Under the pieces are notes generated by a model. That model was given only the letters and a program-made list of their open reading frames with translations. It did no database searches and had not been told where the DNA came from. The translations under genes and the position numbers were made by a program. This document shows, one piece after another, positions 62,079-64,000 of a stretch of DNA of 64,000 nucleotides. The stretch's first letter is position 1. Each line of letters opens with the position of its first letter. The stretch is from Chitinophagaceae bacterium (GTDB lineage Bacteria > Bacteroidota > Bacteroidia > Chitinophagales > Chitinophagaceae): NCBI GenBank assembly GCA_019638625.1, contig JAHBTK010000004.1:248001-312000 (forward strand), given 5' to 3'.

Positions 62079-64000
62079 ATGCCATTCAATAAATTTCTAA
62101 GTACTGTTATAGGCTTGTTTCTACTGACAGGCTTTGTACAAAGCCAGACTATCACTTTAAAAAACGCCGTAATCGCGGTATCAGACAAAGTCCCGCAGCC
62201 GATGCAGGGAACCGTAAAAGAGGTATTGCAGGAGGAAATCAGGAAACGGACGGGGCTTTCAATTTCTTCTGCCGCATCACTGCCTTCAAAGGGTACTCCT
62301 GTCATAGCCGTCACGCTGTTGTCGGAAACAAACTTCCTGGGCAGAAAGATCCCTGCAATACAGAACAGGGAATTATCTGGTAAAGCAGAAGGTTTTTCCA
62401 TCGTTACAGAGCAAACCGAAAGGGGCCCTATAGTCTGGATCATTGGTGCTGACAAACGGGGTGTATTATTTGGGGCCGGCTGGCTGCTACGCCACTTGAA
62501 AATAGAGAACAAAACACTGCAACTATCCCATCCCGTTAATATCTCTTCTGCTCCTGATTATGCATTTCGCGGACATCAACTGGGGTACAGAAATACCGCC
62601 AACTCCTATGACGCCTGGACTGTAGAGCAATATGAAGAATATATTCGCGAACTGGCGATTTTCGGTTCGAATGCGGTGGAAGGTATCCCTATGGTAAAGA
62701 AGAAAGAAAGTCCGCATTTCAAAATCTCTCCTGAACTAATGGATATTAAGCTGAGCGAAATCTGCCGGAAATATGATATGGACTACTGGATGTGGACACC
62801 CGTAACATTTGACCTGACAGACCTGGTAAAAAGAAAAGAGGAGATTGACCGGCATGAGCAACTCTATAAGTCCTGCCCGCGGATTGACCATATTTTTGTA
62901 CCGGGCGGCGACCCCGGGCACAATCACCCGTCCGAGGTTTTGCCCTTCCTGAAAGATCTTTACCCGGTATTGACCAAATATCATCCGAAAGCAAGCATAT
63001 GGGTTTCCCTGCAGGGTTTTGATTTTGAAAAAATTGATTATTTCTTCCAGTACCTGAAAACAGAAAAGCCGGCCTGGCTGGCCGGCGTAGTAACCGGGCC
63101 CGGAAGCCCACCCCTGGCCGAAACAAGATTTCAATTGCCCAAACAATACAAACACCGGCACTACCCGGATATTACCCACTCCGTTCGCTGCGAATTTCCC
63201 GTAGCAAACTGGGACCAGGCATATGCTTTAACCCTCGGACGGGAAGCTGTGAACCCCCGTCCGTATGCAATGGCAAAGATCCATGCCTCTACCGCCCCTT
63301 TTACCGATGGATTCGTATCCTATTCCGACGGGAATCATGATGATCTCAACAAAGTGATCTGGAGTATGCGTGCCTGGGATGCCAGCAAGGATCCACTTGA
63401 AATACTGCAGGAGTATAGCCGCTTTTTCTTTGGTTCAAAAGTTGAGAATGATGCCGCGGACGGTATAGCCGCCCTGGAGAATAACTGGAAAGGTCCACTG
63501 GTTGAAAATGGCGGAGTAGAAGCCACTTTGTCTTACTGGAAAAGGCTGGAAAAAGAAAGTCCTGCGCTTACCCAAAACAGTTGGCGATGGCAAATGCTTT
63601 TGCTGCGGGCATACTACGACACCTATATACGACGCAGACTGGTTTATGAAGAAAGCCTGGAAAAGCAGGCTAACGAGGTGTTGCTTCGTACCACCAGTCA
63701 AAATATCAGGAGCACTATGGAAGCAGCGCTTACCCTGATGAACAAAACAGACAAAGAGCCGGTTTCACCAGATATAAAGCAGCGCATAGAGCAACTGTGT
63801 GAGGACCTTTTCCGCACTACCGGGCTGCAGACCAGCGTTCCAAAATATAAGGCCCGTGGCTACGAAAGAGGCGCTGTACTCGATTTTGTCGATTACCCGT
63901 TAAACAACCGCTGGTGGCTGGCGGACGAGTTCAAAAGGATAGAAGCAATGGAGAACAAGGAAGAGCAGGTAAAACAATTACACATAATTGCTAACTGGGA
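62079..64000 (+). CDS. secreted glycoside-hydrolase-like protein (N-terminal 640 codons, cut by window end)
   Basis: The frame is open from ATG to the window end. A signal peptide (FLSTVIGLFLLTGFVQSQ) is followed by a GH20/GH67-type N-terminal alpha/beta domain: VLQEEIRKRTGLSISSAASL, then RGPIVWIIGADKRGVLFGAG. A TIM-barrel-like catalytic region comes next, with GHQLGYRNTANSYDAWTVEQ, DYWMWTPVTFDLTD, IFVPGGDPGHNHPSEVLPF and TDGFVSYSDGNHDDLNK. This resembles alpha-glucuronidase-like proteins of Bacteroidota whose activity is unassigned; uronic-acid release is possible. The C-terminus lies outside the window. Confidence 0.8.
   Translation, partial: MPFNKFLSTVIGLFLLTGFVQSQTITLKNAVIAVSDKVPQPMQGTVKEVLQEEIRKRTGLSISSAASLPSKGTPVIAVTLLSETNFLGRKIPAIQNRELSGKAEGFSIVTEQTERGPIVWIIGADKRGVLFGAGWLLRHLKIENKTLQLSHPVNISSAPDYAFRGHQLGYRNTANSYDAWTVEQYEEYIRELAIFGSNAVEGIPMVKKKESPHFKISPELMDIKLSEICRKYDMDYWMWTPVTFDLTDLVKRKEEIDRHEQLYKSCPRIDHIFVPGGDPGHNHPSEVLPFLKDLYPVLTKYHPKASIWVSLQGFDFEKIDYFFQYLKTEKPAWLAGVVTGPGSPPLAETRFQLPKQYKHRHYPDITHSVRCEFPVANWDQAYALTLGREAVNPRPYAMAKIHASTAPFTDGFVSYSDGNHDDLNKVIWSMRAWDASKDPLEILQEYSRFFFGSKVENDAADGIAALENNWKGPLVENGGVEATLSYWKRLEKESPALTQNSWRWQMLLLRAYYDTYIRRRLVYEESLEKQANEVLLRTTSQNIRSTMEAALTLMNKTDKEPVSPDIKQRIEQLCEDLFRTTGLQTSVPKYKARGYERGAVLDFVDYPLNNRWWLADEFKRIEAMENKEEQVKQLHIIANW

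Overview
The window is a chromosomal stretch from a member of the Bacteroidota, most likely family Chitinophagaceae (inference). Supporting signs are an ECF sigma / FecR anti-sigma / SusC / SusD polysaccharide-uptake block, TANNTTTG-type -7 promoter boxes, A-rich weak ribosome sites, a DUF4270 / GT5 / panC / panD gene order, RicT, and an exosortase-N (XrtN) system. Genes on both strands are densely packed. I saw no rRNA, complete tRNA, CRISPR array or complete insertion sequence.

Region by region. 1-1050: AT-rich scrap with a truncated reading frame, a 45-codon ORF, two strong hairpin terminators and probable coding debris; it looks like the edge of an island. 1096-7758: sigma factor, FecR, a SusC broken by a one-base frameshift, and SusD. 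7759-8550: gene-free spacer with a perfect 28-bp palindrome and two tandem perfect hairpins. 8551-11055: a 7TMR-DISM sensor kinase and LuxR-type response regulator. 11231-25364: housekeeping genes: rlmB, Nudix, metK, DUF4270, GT5 domain protein, panC, panD, rfaE2, queA, AMP nucleosidase, HsdR_N-domain nuclease, TlpA-like thioredoxin, AAC(6')-like GNAT, YnfA, RicT, recO. 25518-31108: RND/MMPL-type transporter, an orphan ORF, a degenerate IS1595-like transposase homologue, a 34-residue membrane protein with its own terminator, and a DEDDh exonuclease/GIY-YIG fusion.

31239-36167 is an L-rhamnose operon (rhaT, aldolase/dehydrogenase fusion, rhaM, rhaI) with no kinase in the window. 36273-42893 holds a small lipoprotein, an SF1 helicase, a small membrane protein, a VWA + MoxR-type AAA pair and a PEP mutase/isocitrate lyase family enzyme. 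42894-43431 is a repeat mosaic with a 53-nt hairpin and two ACTTTG-N5-CAAAGT dyads, directly upstream of a translationally coupled three-gene XrtN operon (43432-47773): membrane protein, VIT-domain substrate with C-terminal PEP signal, and the exosortase. A DUF2236 oxygenase-like gene, nagA, a glutathione peroxidase, a ThuA-like protein and a lipoprotein cyclophilin follow.

52353-60755 is a minus-strand sugar cluster: AraC regulator, sugar permease, D-2-hydroxyacid dehydrogenase, zinc alcohol dehydrogenase, cyclase-fold hydrolase, SDR and GH78 alpha-L-rhamnosidase. Together they suggest release and oxidative catabolism of a rhamnoside-derived sugar, distinct from the phosphorylative rha operon 20 kb away. 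The right end has an MTAN-like nucleosidase and the first 640 codons of a secreted glycoside-hydrolase-like protein. The best candidates for under-described biology are the XrtN operon with its dyad operators, the oxidative rhamnoside cluster, the 34-residue membrane protein, and the catalytically stripped IS1595-like protein.
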